A stretch of 64,000 nucleotides of DNA from Makana argininalis_A (lineage in GTDB: Bacteria; Pseudomonadota; Gammaproteobacteria; Enterobacterales; Enterobacteriaceae). The notes beneath the pieces are model-generated. The model made no database searches and was not told the DNA's origin. It saw only the letters and a list, made by a program, of their open reading frames with translations. Made by a program: the position numbers and the translations under genes. This document shows, in pieces, positions 53,646 through 62,607 of this stretch. The stretch is taken from positions 186,001 to 250,000 of the forward strand of contig JBISJS010000001.1 in NCBI GenBank assembly GCA_044442745.1. The letters run 5' to 3'. How positions within the stretch are numbered: the stretch's first letter is position 1; the number at the start of each line of letters is the position of its first letter.

Positions 53646-54284
53646 TTATTTTAAGTTAAATTTATAATTTTTAATTTTTAAAAATTTAATACATTCTAAA
53701 ATTAAAATTTTTAATACATTTAAAATTTTAATTTTAGGACAAAGATCACTTATTTGTGTCATTTTTATATTTTCATATCCACATGGTTTTATATATAAAA
53801 AAGGTGACATATCCATCTTAATATTAAAAGATAGTCCATAAAGAGAACAACCTTTGATAATACTAATACCGATAGAACAAATTTTATAAAATCTAATATA
53901 TATACCAGGTGAATTTTTAATAGAATGTGAAAAAATATTAAATTTATATAAAGTAGAAATAATTATTTTTTCAAATACAATAATTAAATCGAAAATTTTT
54001 AATTTTTTTTTTTTAAGATTTAATAAAAAATATATTAATTGTTGCCCTGGTCCATGAAATGTAATTTTTCCACCTCTACTACTATTATTTAAAGGTATTG
54101 TGCTGTTTTTAATAAAATTTATATTTTTAACTATTTTGCCTTTTGTAAAATTTTTGAAATGTTGAGATAACCATATTTCGTCATAACTATGTTTGTTACG
54201 ATTTTTACTAAATTCTTTCATTTTTTTTGTAATTTTTTTATAATTTTGTAAATTTAATTGACGAAAAATTAAAATATTTGACAA
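53646..54284 (-). CDS. lipB: Octanoyl-ACP:protein octanoyltransferase
   Basis: Moves octanoyl from ACP to lipoyl domains. 212 residues with a TTG start that aligns (IFRQLNLQNY) with the E. coli N-terminus. RGGKITFHGPGQQLIYFLLNL and the active-site Lys in YKICSIGI and Cys in IKPCGYEN are kept. With lipA this gives de novo lipoylation, implying that a 2-oxoacid dehydrogenase is encoded elsewhere. ybeD, between them in E. coli, is absent. Confidence 0.95.
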   Translation of the reverse strand: MSNILIFRQLNLQNYKKITKKMKEFSKNRNKHSYDEIWLSQHFKNFTKGKIVKNINFIKNSTIPLNNSSRGGKITFHGPGQQLIYFLLNLKKKKLKIFDLIIVFEKIIISTLYKFNIFSHSIKNSPGIYIRFYKICSIGISIIKGCSLYGLSFNIKMDMSPFLYIKPCGYENIKMTQISDLCPKIKILNVLKILILECIKFLKIKNYKFNLK

Positions 54285-54331
54285 TATGTATCTCTTTATT
54301 TATAAATATTTTTAAAATTAATAAATAATTG

Positions 54332-54421
54332 AGGAGGAGGTGGGATTCGAACCCACGAAAGATAATTATAATCTTTGCCAGTTTTCAAAACTGGTGCTTT
54401 AAACCTCTTAGCTACTCCTCC
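54332..54421 (-). tRNA. tRNA-Ser (anticodon TGA)
   Basis: Acceptor GGAGGAG/CTCCTCC, anticodon stem-loop CCAGTTTTGAAAACTGG with TGA, long variable arm, T-arm GTGGGTTCGAATCCCAC. The discriminator reads T, as in the other tRNA-Ser of this window. Confidence 0.94.
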
Positions 54422-54726
54422 AATGTTAAAAAATTTAAACAAAAATATTTTTATTATTTTTAATTTTTAAAAATTATATTAAAAATAATATATTTATTCT
54501 ATATATATTTAACTAAATTAAAATTTAGTTAAATAATTAATAATTAATCAATCATTTAAATTGCATTTAATTTAAAATTCAATATATATATTTAATATAT
54601 TAATTATAATATAATATTTATTATATAAAGAAAAATTATTTTAATTAAAATAATATTAATTTATAATTAATATTTATTTTAAAAATAATTTTAATTTAAA
54701 AAATTAAATGTTATTATTTTAAATAT
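54422..54726. other. AT-rich spacer between tRNA-Ser and tRNA-Val
   Basis: About 305 bases with no gene or fold I can support. Short inverted A/T repeats (for example TTTAACTAAATT and AATTTAGTTAAA near 54510-54535) are present. The promoter of tRNA-Val probably lies at its right end. Confidence 0.55.
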
Positions 54727-54801
54727 GCGTTCTTAGCTCAGATAGGTTAGAGTATCATCTTGACATGATGAGGGTCAATGGTTCAAATCCATTAGAACGC
54801 A
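54727..54801 (+). tRNA. tRNA-Val (anticodon GAC)
   Basis: Acceptor GCGTTCT/AGAACGC, anticodon loop CTTGACATG with GAC, T-arm ATGGTTCAAATCCAT, discriminator A. It matches E. coli valV/valW, which also lie near pykF. Confidence 0.95.
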
Positions 54802-54948
54802 TTTTATATTTAAAAGATTTATTTATATTATTTTAATAAAATTTTTAAAATTATATATTTTAAAAAATTTTATATAAAATTATTTTTTAAATTTCTTAAT
54901 TTAGAAAAAATATATTAATAATAAATAACATATATACTAATTAAATTT

Positions 54949-56358
54949 ATGAAAAAAACTAAAATTGTTTGCACTATTGGTCCAAAAACAGAATCTTTTA
55001 AGATTATTTCTAATCTTATTGATTTAGGAATAAATGTAATACGTCTTAATTTATCTCATGGATGTCATAAAGATCATAAAAACAGAATTTTTAATTTAAG
55101 AAATATATTAGAAAAAAAACATAAAAAAATATCTATAATGCTAGATACTAAAGGGCCTGAAATACGCACTATGACTTTGAAAAAAAAAAAAGATGTTTTT
55201 ATTAAATCAGGTCAAATATTTACTTTTACAACAGATAAATATTTCTTAGGGAATGAAAATAAAGTTGCGGTGAATTATAAATATTTTTTTAAAAATTTAA
55301 TTTATGGAAATAAAATTTTAATAGATGATGGATTATTAGAAATGACAGTAATAAAAATAATTAATAATGAAGTCATTTGTAAAGTTAATAATAATGGTTA
55401 TTTAGGAGAAAATAAAGGAATAAATATTCCAGATGTATTAATTAATATACCAATATTATCTAAAAAAGACAAAAAAGATTTAATATTTGGTTGTAAACAA
55501 GGTGTTGATTTTATAGCTGCTTCTTTTATTAGAAATAAAAATGATATTAAAAAAATACGTAATTATTTAAATAAATATGGAGGAAAAAATATTAAAATAT
55601 TTTCTAAAATAGAAAACAAAGAAGGATTAAAAAATTTCGATGAAATATTAACATTATCAGATGGAATTATGATTGCTAGAGGTGATCTTGGAGTTGAAAT
55701 TCCTATTGAAGATGTAATTTTTGCTCAAAAAATGATAATTAAAAAATGCAATTCACTAAGTAAAACAGTAATTACCGCAACTCAAATGCTTAATTCTATG
55801 ATTACAAATCCTAGACCAACTAGAGCTGAAGCTGGTGATATATCTAATGCTATTATTGATGGCACAGATGCTGTCATGTTATCTGGTGAAAGTGCTAATG
55901 GTAAATATCCATTAAAATCTGTTTGTATTATGTCTAATATTTGTAAAAAAACAGATTTAAATTTTAAAAAAAAAAATATTGTAATTAAAAATAATATAAA
56001 AAGCATTACTGAATCTGTGTGCTTTGGTGCTGTAAAAATTTCAGAAATATTAAAATCTTCATTAATAGTAGTAGAAACTGAAAGTGGAAGATCAGCAAAA
56101 TTAATACGTAAATATTGTCCTGTGTCTAAAATATTAGTTCTAACAAATAATATAATAACAGCAAAACAATTATTAATAATTAAAGGATTAAATTGTCAAT
56201 TAATACAAAAAAACAAATATAAATATGATTTTTTTAATATAGGAAAATTCATAGCATTAGATAAAAAATTAGTTGTAAAAAAAGATATAATTATTATGGT
56301 TTCTAGAATTTCTTTAACAAAAAAAATAAAAAACAACATATCAGTTCATGTAATATAG
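54949..56358 (+). CDS. pykF: Pyruvate kinase I
   Basis: Makes pyruvate and ATP from phosphoenolpyruvate. 469 residues (E. coli PykF 470). TKIVCTIGPKTES start, NLSHG, MLDTKGPEIRT, the substrate block FSKIENKEGL, MIARGDLGVEIP and TATQMLNSM are intact; the C-terminal allosteric domain is full. PykF rather than PykA is called from length and from the pykF-lpp-suf order shared with E. coli. Confidence 0.95.
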   Translation: MKKTKIVCTIGPKTESFKIISNLIDLGINVIRLNLSHGCHKDHKNRIFNLRNILEKKHKKISIMLDTKGPEIRTMTLKKKKDVFIKSGQIFTFTTDKYFLGNENKVAVNYKYFFKNLIYGNKILIDDGLLEMTVIKIINNEVICKVNNNGYLGENKGINIPDVLINIPILSKKDKKDLIFGCKQGVDFIAASFIRNKNDIKKIRNYLNKYGGKNIKIFSKIENKEGLKNFDEILTLSDGIMIARGDLGVEIPIEDVIFAQKMIIKKCNSLSKTVITATQMLNSMITNPRPTRAEAGDISNAIIDGTDAVMLSGESANGKYPLKSVCIMSNICKKTDLNFKKKNIVIKNNIKSITESVCFGAVKISEILKSSLIVVETESGRSAKLIRKYCPVSKILVLTNNIITAKQLLIIKGLNCQLIQKNKYKYDFFNIGKFIALDKKLVVKKDIIIMVSRISLTKKIKNNISVHVI

Positions 56359-56425
56359 AAAAAAATTTATTTTTTTGAAAATTTGATATAATATTTTAAT
56401 ATAATTAAATTATAGGTATGTATAA

Positions 56426-56653
56426 ATGAATAAAAAAAAAATAATATATTTGATATTTGCTTTGTCTTTTCTTTTAGTTGGTTGCTCTAGTAATGATAAA
56501 ACAGATAAATTATCTTATGATATTCATAATATAAATAATAAAATAGATCAAATAGATAATGACATTAATGGAATTAAATTAGAAATTAAAAAAATTAAAA
56601 ATAATATTTTACAATATAAAAATACTATAAGTAGTAAAAAATATAATAAATAA
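56426..56653 (+). CDS. lpp: Murein (Braun) lipoprotein
   Basis: 75 residues (E. coli 78). Signal peptide with hydrophobic core and lipobox LLVGC, so the mature chain begins at Cys20, followed by SSN. The rest is an alpha-helical heptad repeat (LSYDIHNINNKIDQID...) suited to the trimeric coiled coil, ending in the lysine that is joined to peptidoglycan. The L,D-transpeptidase gene that sits between lpp and suf in E. coli is absent here. Confidence 0.93.
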   Translation: MNKKKIIYLIFALSFLLVGCSSNDKTDKLSYDIHNINNKIDQIDNDINGIKLEIKKIKNNILQYKNTISSKKYNK

Positions 56654-56672
56654 TAAATAAATAAAATTATTT

Positions 56673-56696
56673 AAATGGCGCATAAATGTGCCATTT
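56673..56696. terminator. Terminator between lpp and sufE
   Basis: AAATGGCGCA (56673-56682) pairs with TGTGCCATTT (56687-56696) around a 4-base loop, followed by TTTAT. It contains four G-C pairs and one G-T. It lies 19 bases after lpp and right against the sufE stop, so it may act on both strands. Confidence 0.85.
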
Positions 56697-56699
56697 TTA

Positions 56700-57131
56700 T
56701 TAAATTACTATTTTTTTAATATATAAAGAAGATTTATATATTATATTTTTAATAATAATATCTAAACTATAAGATCTATTTTGTGATAAATGATTTTTAA
56801 TATTTAATTTATCAAAAAGAAAATTAATATCATAATTAATAATTTCTATTACGTTCATTTTTTTATAAAATATATAAATAATTGATATTAATCCTTTTGT
56901 TATTGATGCATTACTATCACCAAAAAATATTAATTTACCTTCATTATTAATATACATTAAAATCCATATTTTACTTTGACATCCTTGTATTAAATTAATA
57001 TTATTTCTTATATTCTTATTAAGTAAGAATATATATTCACCTAATTCAATTATATATAAATATTTTTCTTCCCATGTTGTACATAAAAAAAAATTTGAAA
57101 CAAATGTATTTAAATTAGGAACATTAAACAT
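56700..57131 (-). CDS. sufE: Cysteine desulfuration protein SufE
   Basis: Accepts persulfide from SufS and passes it to SufBCD. 143 residues (E. coli 138). The sulfur-acceptor cysteine is in LIQGCQSKIWILM. Last gene of the suf operon, 23 bases after sufS. It converges on lpp. Confidence 0.95.
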   Translation of the reverse strand: MFNVPNLNTFVSNFFLCTTWEEKYLYIIELGEYIFLLNKNIRNNINLIQGCQSKIWILMYINNEGKLIFFGDSNASITKGLISIIYIFYKKMNVIEIINYDINFLFDKLNIKNHLSQNRSYSLDIIIKNIIYKSSLYIKKIVI

Positions 57132-57154
57132 TTTTTAATATCCTATATATTAAA

Positions 57155-58375
57155 TTATAAAATATTATTAATTTTATATAAACTACATATAAGTTTATCT
57201 ATATCTTTTTTATCTGTATACATTGCAATTGACAAACGACACATACTATTAACTTTAAAATAAGACATTAGAGGAATTGCGCATTGATTTCCAGTTCTGA
57301 TTGAAATGCCATAATTATCAAGAAATATTCCCACATCATATGAATTATGTTTTCCTAAATTAAATGATATGACGCTTGTTTTGCTATTAAATCCATAAAT
57401 AATTATTCCTGGAATCATTTTTAATGATTCAATTGTATATGTAATTATTTTATTTTCATGATTCTTAATATTATTAATTCCTATACTTTCAATATAATCA
57501 ATTGCTGCACTTAAACCCATTATACCTATAATATTAACAGATCCTGCTTCAAATCTAAAAGGAATTTCAGAAAAAATACTACCTTTGTTTAAATTAACAT
57601 TTTTAATCATAGAACCACCTCCCTCCCATGGTTTCATATTTTCTAAAATATATTTTTTGACATATAAAATACCTATACCAGAGGGTCCATACATTTTATG
57701 ACCTGAAAATACATAAAAATCACAATCTAAATTTTGTACATCAACTTTATTATGCATAATATTTTGAGAACCATCAACTAAAATTAAAATTTTTTTAATA
57801 GATCTTATTTTTTTAATTATTTTAGATATATTATTTTTTGTACCTAATACATTTGATACTTGTGTTATAGAAAAAAATTTTGTTTTTTCATCAATTAAAG
57901 AATATATTTTAGATATATTAAGCTTGCCATTAGGTAATAAAGGAATATATTTAATATTAATGTTTTTTTCTTTAGCAATTATTTGCCATGGTACAATATT
58001 AGAATGATGTTCCATTTCAGTAATTAAAATATTATCACCTGATTTTAAATTATTTCTTACCCAACTATTAGTAACAAGATTTATTCCCTCTGTGGCACCT
58101 TTAACAAAAATAATTTCATCTGAAAATTTAGAATTTATAAATTTTGAAATTTGTTTTCTTATAAATTCTATTTTAGAAGTGGAATAATTAGACAATTTAT
58201 ATATACTACGATTAATAGAAGAATAAAAATATTTAAAATAATGATTTATACAATTTATAACTAAATTAGGTTTTTGAGATGTTGATGCATTATCAAGATA
58301 TATAATTTTTTTATTATTAATTATTTTTGAAATCATAGGAAAATTATATCTAATTTTTTCTATAGGATATTTCAT
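57155..58375 (-). CDS. sufS: Cysteine desulfurase SufS
   Basis: PLP enzyme releasing sulfur from cysteine. 406 residues, same as E. coli. NASTSQKP, TEMEHHSN, the PLP lysine in FSGHKMYGPSGIG, and the catalytic cysteine in RTGNQCAIPLM are visible. ATG overlaps the sufD stop by one base (TAATG), indicating translational coupling. Confidence 0.97.
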   Translation of the reverse strand: MKYPIEKIRYNFPMISKIINNKKIIYLDNASTSQKPNLVINCINHYFKYFYSSINRSIYKLSNYSTSKIEFIRKQISKFINSKFSDEIIFVKGATEGINLVTNSWVRNNLKSGDNILITEMEHHSNIVPWQIIAKEKNINIKYIPLLPNGKLNISKIYSLIDEKTKFFSITQVSNVLGTKNNISKIIKKIRSIKKILILVDGSQNIMHNKVDVQNLDCDFYVFSGHKMYGPSGIGILYVKKYILENMKPWEGGGSMIKNVNLNKGSIFSEIPFRFEAGSVNIIGIMGLSAAIDYIESIGINNIKNHENKIITYTIESLKMIPGIIIYGFNSKTSVISFNLGKHNSYDVGIFLDNYGISIRTGNQCAIPLMSYFKVNSMCRLSIAMYTDKKDIDKLICSLYKINNIL

Positions 58376-59658
58376 TATAATATATCCATTAATATATTAT
58401 TAATATTAAATAATAAAAAATTAGATATTTTTTTATCTAAATTAATTTCTATTAATTCATTTGCAAATGCATATATTATTATTTTTTTTGCATCTTTAAA
58501 TGATAATCCTCTAGATTGCAAATAAAATATTTGATTTAGATCAATTTTACCAATAGTTGCACCATGTTTGCATTTAATATTATCAGTATTTATTTCTAAA
58601 TTAGGTTGTGTGAATACCTTAGATAAATTATCTAATAATAAATTATTATTTATCATTTTACTTTTTGATTTTATTGCATTTTTCTCAATTTTAATTAAAC
58701 CATTAAATACACCTATACTTTTATCTTGAACTATTAATTTATGTAATTGTTTAATGGAACAATATTTTTTATTATTTTCAACATAAGTTATTATTTCATT
58801 AATATTGGAATTAAGAATTAATGATAAACTTTTTATTGAAATTTTAGACTTTTTTCCTTTTATTTTAACATTTAAATTATTTCTATTAAATCCAGATTTT
58901 AATACAAAAATATTATTTTTTATATTTGAATATTTATCAATAATAATATCATCATTACATATATGATATGTATTATTATTTTCAGTAAATATTTTGATAT
59001 AGTTTAAAGTAGATTTTTTTTTTACTGTAATAGAAGTACGTGATCCAGTAAAATATTTTTTGTTTCCAAAACTTATAAAATGTTCAATTAATTGACATTT
59101 AGAATGAGATTCAATATGTATATGATGTCTATAATTAATCATGTTAACTATATTTGAATTTTTATTTCCATAATTAATATGTATTAAATATAATGGTCTA
59201 ATAGTATTTATTTTTTTTTTTAAAGTTATTTTTACAGTTTCTTCTGACAAACTTTCAATTAAATGTAAAAAAAAATCAGATTTTATATTTACAGGTAATT
59301 TTTTTCTGTATAAACTCTGTTCTCTTTCTATTTTCCATATATTTTTATCAAAATTACTTAATTTATAAGACACAAATCCATTGATAAATACTATTTTACA
59401 TGAATTTATATCCAAAATATTTTTAATATTTATTAAATTTAATTCTTCAAATGAGTTAACTAAATGAAAATTATGATCTAAAATTAAATCTAAATTAGTA
59501 TATTTCCATGTATACTCTTTAGTACTAGGAATTCCTATTTTTTTTGCCATTTGAAAATGCTCTAATGAATAATTAGAACGTTGTTTTATATTTTTATTAA
59601 ATAATTTATTAATTCTATTAATAAAATTAAATTTAATATTATTTTTTAATAAAACCAT
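58375..59658 (-). CDS. sufD: Fe-S scaffold subunit SufD
   Basis: Beta-helix partner of SufB and SufC. About 427 residues (E. coli 423). I choose the ATG giving MVLLKNN, eight bases after GAGGA; two upstream in-frame starts would crowd that ribosome site. KEYTWKYTNL, IEHFISFGNKKYFTGSR, and KCKHGATIGKIDLNQIFYLQSRG are the recognisable blocks. It overlaps the end of sufC by 20 bases. Confidence 0.94.
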   Translation of the reverse strand: MVLLKNNIKFNFINRINKLFNKNIKQRSNYSLEHFQMAKKIGIPSTKEYTWKYTNLDLILDHNFHLVNSFEELNLINIKNILDINSCKIVFINGFVSYKLSNFDKNIWKIEREQSLYRKKLPVNIKSDFFLHLIESLSEETVKITLKKKINTIRPLYLIHINYGNKNSNIVNMINYRHHIHIESHSKCQLIEHFISFGNKKYFTGSRTSITVKKKSTLNYIKIFTENNNTYHICNDDIIIDKYSNIKNNIFVLKSGFNRNNLNVKIKGKKSKISIKSLSLILNSNINEIITYVENNKKYCSIKQLHKLIVQDKSIGVFNGLIKIEKNAIKSKSKMINNNLLLDNLSKVFTQPNLEINTDNIKCKHGATIGKIDLNQIFYLQSRGLSFKDAKKIIIYAFANELIEINLDKKISNFLLFNINNILMDIL

Positions 59659-60379
59659 ATCCATTATCCTCAATATATTTTGCCAAAGAATAATTACTAT
59701 ATCTTATTATTTTTCCATTATATAATATATGAATATAATCTGGTTTAATATATTTAAATATTCTTTGATAATGAGTAATAATTATTAATGAACGTTTATA
59801 ATTTTTAAAAGAATTTATTATTCTTGAAATAATTTTTAAAGAGTCAATATCTAAACCTGAATCAATTTCATCTAAAATACATAAAGATGGTTCTAATATA
59901 CTCATTTGTAATATTTCATTCTTTTTTTTTTCTCCGCCAGAAAATTCTTTATTTACTGATCTATTAATCATATCTATAGAAATTTTTAATAATTTCATAT
60001 TTTTTTTTAATAAAGAATTAAATTTAAATATAGATATAGGTTTTTTTTTTTTATATTTACGAATAGAATTTAAAGATAATTGTAAAAAATATTTATTACT
60101 CACTCCATTTATAAAAATTGGATATTGAAATGATACAAATAAACCTTCACATGCGCGATATTCAGGATTTAATAATAAAAGATTTTTATTTTTAAAAATT
60201 ATAGATCCATTAATAACATTAAAATTATTTTTACCAGCTAACGTCGATGTTAATGTGCTTTTTCCAGATCCATTTGGACCCATAATTGCGTGAACTTCTC
60301 CTGATTTTATTGTTAAATTTAATTCTTTAATTATTTTTTTATTATCTGTATTTACTGTTAAATTTTTAATTAATAACAT
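59639..60379 (-). CDS. sufC: Fe-S assembly ATPase SufC
   Basis: ABC-type ATPase of the SufBC2D scaffold. 246 residues (E. coli 248). Walker A GPNGSGKST, ABC signature FSGGEKKKNEILQMS, Walker B LCILDEIDSGLD (E. coli DESDSG) and the H-loop ITHYQR are complete. No membrane partner: this is a soluble complex. Confidence 0.97.
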   Translation of the reverse strand: MLLIKNLTVNTDNKKIIKELNLTIKSGEVHAIMGPNGSGKSTLTSTLAGKNNFNVINGSIIFKNKNLLLLNPEYRACEGLFVSFQYPIFINGVSNKYFLQLSLNSIRKYKKKKPISIFKFNSLLKKNMKLLKISIDMINRSVNKEFSGGEKKKNEILQMSILEPSLCILDEIDSGLDIDSLKIISRIINSFKNYKRSLIIITHYQRIFKYIKPDYIHILYNGKIIRYSNYSLAKYIEDNGYGFIKK

Positions 60380-60426
60380 TTTTTACCTTAATTAAATTAT
60401 AAATAATTTTTAATTATAATATTTTA

Positions 60427-61881
60427 TTAACCAACACTTTTTTTTAAACTAATAGTTAAAATTTTTTTTGCTTCTATATTAAATTCTAATGGTAATTCTG
60501 AAAAAATTTCTTTACAAAAACCATTTGCTATTATAGAAATAGCATTATCAATATTAATGCATCTTTGATTACAATAAAATAATTGATCATCACTTATACT
60601 AGAAGTAGTTGCTTCATGTTCTACAATAGAACTATTATTATTAGATTCAATAGAAGGAAATGTATATACACCACATTTATTTCCTATAATCATAGAGTCA
60701 CATTGTGTAAAATTTTTAGAATTTATAGCTTTAGACATAATTTTAACTAAACCACGATATGTATTTGAACTTTTTCCATAAGCAATTCCTTTCGAAATTA
60801 TAGTTGATGTAGTATTTTTACCTATATGAATCATTTTAGTACCAGTATCTGCTTGTTGATAACCATTAGTAATAGATACAGAATAGAAATTACCAGATGA
60901 ATTATTACCATTTAAAATTACACTTGGATATTTCCATGTGATAGCTGACCCTGTTTCAGACTGAATCCAAGACATTTTTGAATTTGCACCTTTACATATT
61001 GCTCTTTTAGTAACAAAATTTAAAATTCCAGTATTAGGTTTATTTCCTGTAAACCAATTTTGTATAGTGGAATATTTTACTTCTGAATTTTTAAATAAAA
61101 TTACTTCAACAACAGCTGCATGTAATTGATTTTTATTTCTATTTGGAGCAGTGCATCCTTCAATATAGCTAACATAACTATCTTCATCTGCTATTATTAT
61201 AGTTCTTTCAAATTGTCCAGTTTTTTCAGAATTAATTCTAAAATATGTTGATAGATCTATAGGGCATTTTGTATTTTTAGGTATATATATAAAAGTACCG
61301 TCTGAATAAACAGCAGAATTTAAAGCAGAATAAAAATTATCATAATAAGGAACAACTGTTCCTAAATATTTTTTAATTAGTAATGGATATTTTTTAATTG
61401 CTTTACTAAAAGAACAGAAAATAATTCCTTTATCTTGTAATTGATTACTATGTGAAGTATATACTGAAACAGAATCAAAAATAGCATCTACCGCAAATTT
61501 ATTATTTTTGTCTATAATTGGAACACCAAGTTTATCAAAAGTGTATTTTACTTCATTTGTTAAAAAATTTTTTGAATATTTATTTTTATTTTTAAATTCA
61601 TTATTTTGTTTTTTTTTTTTTTGATTATTGTCATTAACAAATGGTGTTACATAATAATTAAAATTATTATAATTTAATTTTTTATAAAATCCTTTAATCC
61701 AATGAGGTTCTTTCATTTTTTTCCAAAAATTGTATGCATTAATTCTAAAATCAAGCATCCATTTTGGTTCATTTTTTTTTTTTGATATTTTATGTATTAT
61801 TTTTCTGTTTATTCCATAAGGAAATTTTGATGTTTTGATAAAAGTAAAAAATCCTTCTTTATAATATCTTTTTTTTTTCAA
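60427..61881 (-). CDS. sufB: Fe-S scaffold subunit SufB
   Basis: Main scaffold on which clusters form. 484 residues (E. coli 495). TTG start after AAGGAT; the first residues YYKEGFFTFIKTSKFPYGI align a few residues into the E. coli protein, so the N-terminus is about 15 shorter. YIPKNTKCPIDLSTYFRIN, EGCTAPNRNKNQLHAAVVE, and EHEATTSSISDDQLFYCNQRC (cluster ligands) are conserved, with the terminal LKKSVG. Confidence 0.96.
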   Translation of the reverse strand: MKKKRYYKEGFFTFIKTSKFPYGINRKIIHKISKKKNEPKWMLDFRINAYNFWKKMKEPHWIKGFYKKLNYNNFNYYVTPFVNDNNQKKKKQNNEFKNKNKYSKNFLTNEVKYTFDKLGVPIIDKNNKFAVDAIFDSVSVYTSHSNQLQDKGIIFCSFSKAIKKYPLLIKKYLGTVVPYYDNFYSALNSAVYSDGTFIYIPKNTKCPIDLSTYFRINSEKTGQFERTIIIADEDSYVSYIEGCTAPNRNKNQLHAAVVEVILFKNSEVKYSTIQNWFTGNKPNTGILNFVTKRAICKGANSKMSWIQSETGSAITWKYPSVILNGNNSSGNFYSVSITNGYQQADTGTKMIHIGKNTTSTIISKGIAYGKSSNTYRGLVKIMSKAINSKNFTQCDSMIIGNKCGVYTFPSIESNNNSSIVEHEATTSSISDDQLFYCNQRCINIDNAISIIANGFCKEIFSELPLEFNIEAKKILTISLKKSVG

Positions 61882-61938
61882 TAAATTTTATCCTTAAATT
61901 TTTTAAAAAAAATATTAATTATAAATATAATTAATATA

Positions 61939-62268
61939 TCAAATTCCAAAACTTTTACCGCATCCGCAATAATAATTAGCTTGTGGGTTATTAAATTTAA
62001 ATTCTTCTTTCGTTTTTTTTTTTACATAATCTATTTCTGTTCCGTTAATTAAAAATAAAATTTTAGACGAAACAAATATTTTAGCTCCGTTTTTTTCATA
62101 TATTTTGTCATTTTTTTTTATAATTTTAACTTTTTTTAAAATATATTTAAATCCAGCACATCCAGATTTTTTTAATAAAATACGTAATCCAATCATAGAA
62201 TAATCTTTTTTTGATAAAAAATTAATTTGTTTTGCAGCAGCATTTGTAATAACAATTTTTGTGATCAT
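61939..62268 (-). CDS. sufA: A-type Fe-S carrier SufA
   Basis: Carries clusters to apoproteins. 109 residues. The three ligand cysteines are present: LKKSGCAGFKY and the C-terminal YYCGCGKSFGI. First gene of sufABCDSE. Its first 29 codons and leader lie inside a fresh 141-bp tandem duplication, so a second, truncated copy of the start precedes it. SufA rather than ErpA/IscA is chosen from the operon position. Confidence 0.93.
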   Translation of the reverse strand: MITKIVITNAAAKQINFLSKKDYSMIGLRILLKKSGCAGFKYILKKVKIIKKNDKIYEKNGAKIFVSSKILFLINGTEIDYVKKKTKEEFKFNNPQANYYCGCGKSFGI

Positions 62269-62462
62269 ATTTTTTTTAAATTTTTTTTATAAATAAAATA
62301 TCTTATTAATTAATATTTAAATACGTAATCCAATCATAGAATAATCTTTTTTTGATAAAAAATTAATTTGTTTTGCAGCAGCATTTGTAATAACAATTTT
62401 TGTGATCATATTTTTTTTAAATTTTTTTTATAAATAAAATATCTTATTAATTAATATTTAAA
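62181..62462. repeat. 141-bp tandem duplication covering the sufA 5' end
   Basis: The sequence from 62181 to 62321 is repeated from 62322 to 62462 with no difference that I can find. Each unit holds the sufA leader, start codon and first 29 codons. The identity in a fast-drifting genome indicates a very recent event, or an assembly artefact. Confidence 0.92.
62317..62409 (-). pseudogene. Truncated second copy of the sufA start
   Basis: The upstream copy of the duplication opens with the same ATG and reads MITKIVITNAAAKQINFLSK and on to GLRI, then stops at TAA where the unit joins the next copy: 30 codons. It carries the same leader as sufA. If transcribed and translated it makes only a short N-terminal piece without cluster ligands. 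Confidence 0.85.
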
Positions 62463-62487
62463 TATTAATTTGTAATTTTTATAAAAA

Positions 62488-62595
62488 TATTTTAAAATTA
62501 ATTTAAATAAATTATATAAATTAATTATATATTAATTTTTTAAAAAATTAATATATAATTAATTTATATAATTTATTTAAATTAATTTTAAAATA
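62488..62595. repeat. 108-bp perfect palindrome upstream of eno
   Basis: Arms 62488-62541 and 62542-62595 are exact reverse complements over 54 bases with no central spacer; pairing stops at 62487/62596. The centre is TTTTTTAAAAAA and every pair is A-T. The eno ribosome site AAAGG (62596-62600) and ATG (62608) follow at once. Checked base by base. Confidence 0.93.
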
Positions 62596-62607
62596 AAAGG
62601 TACATTA

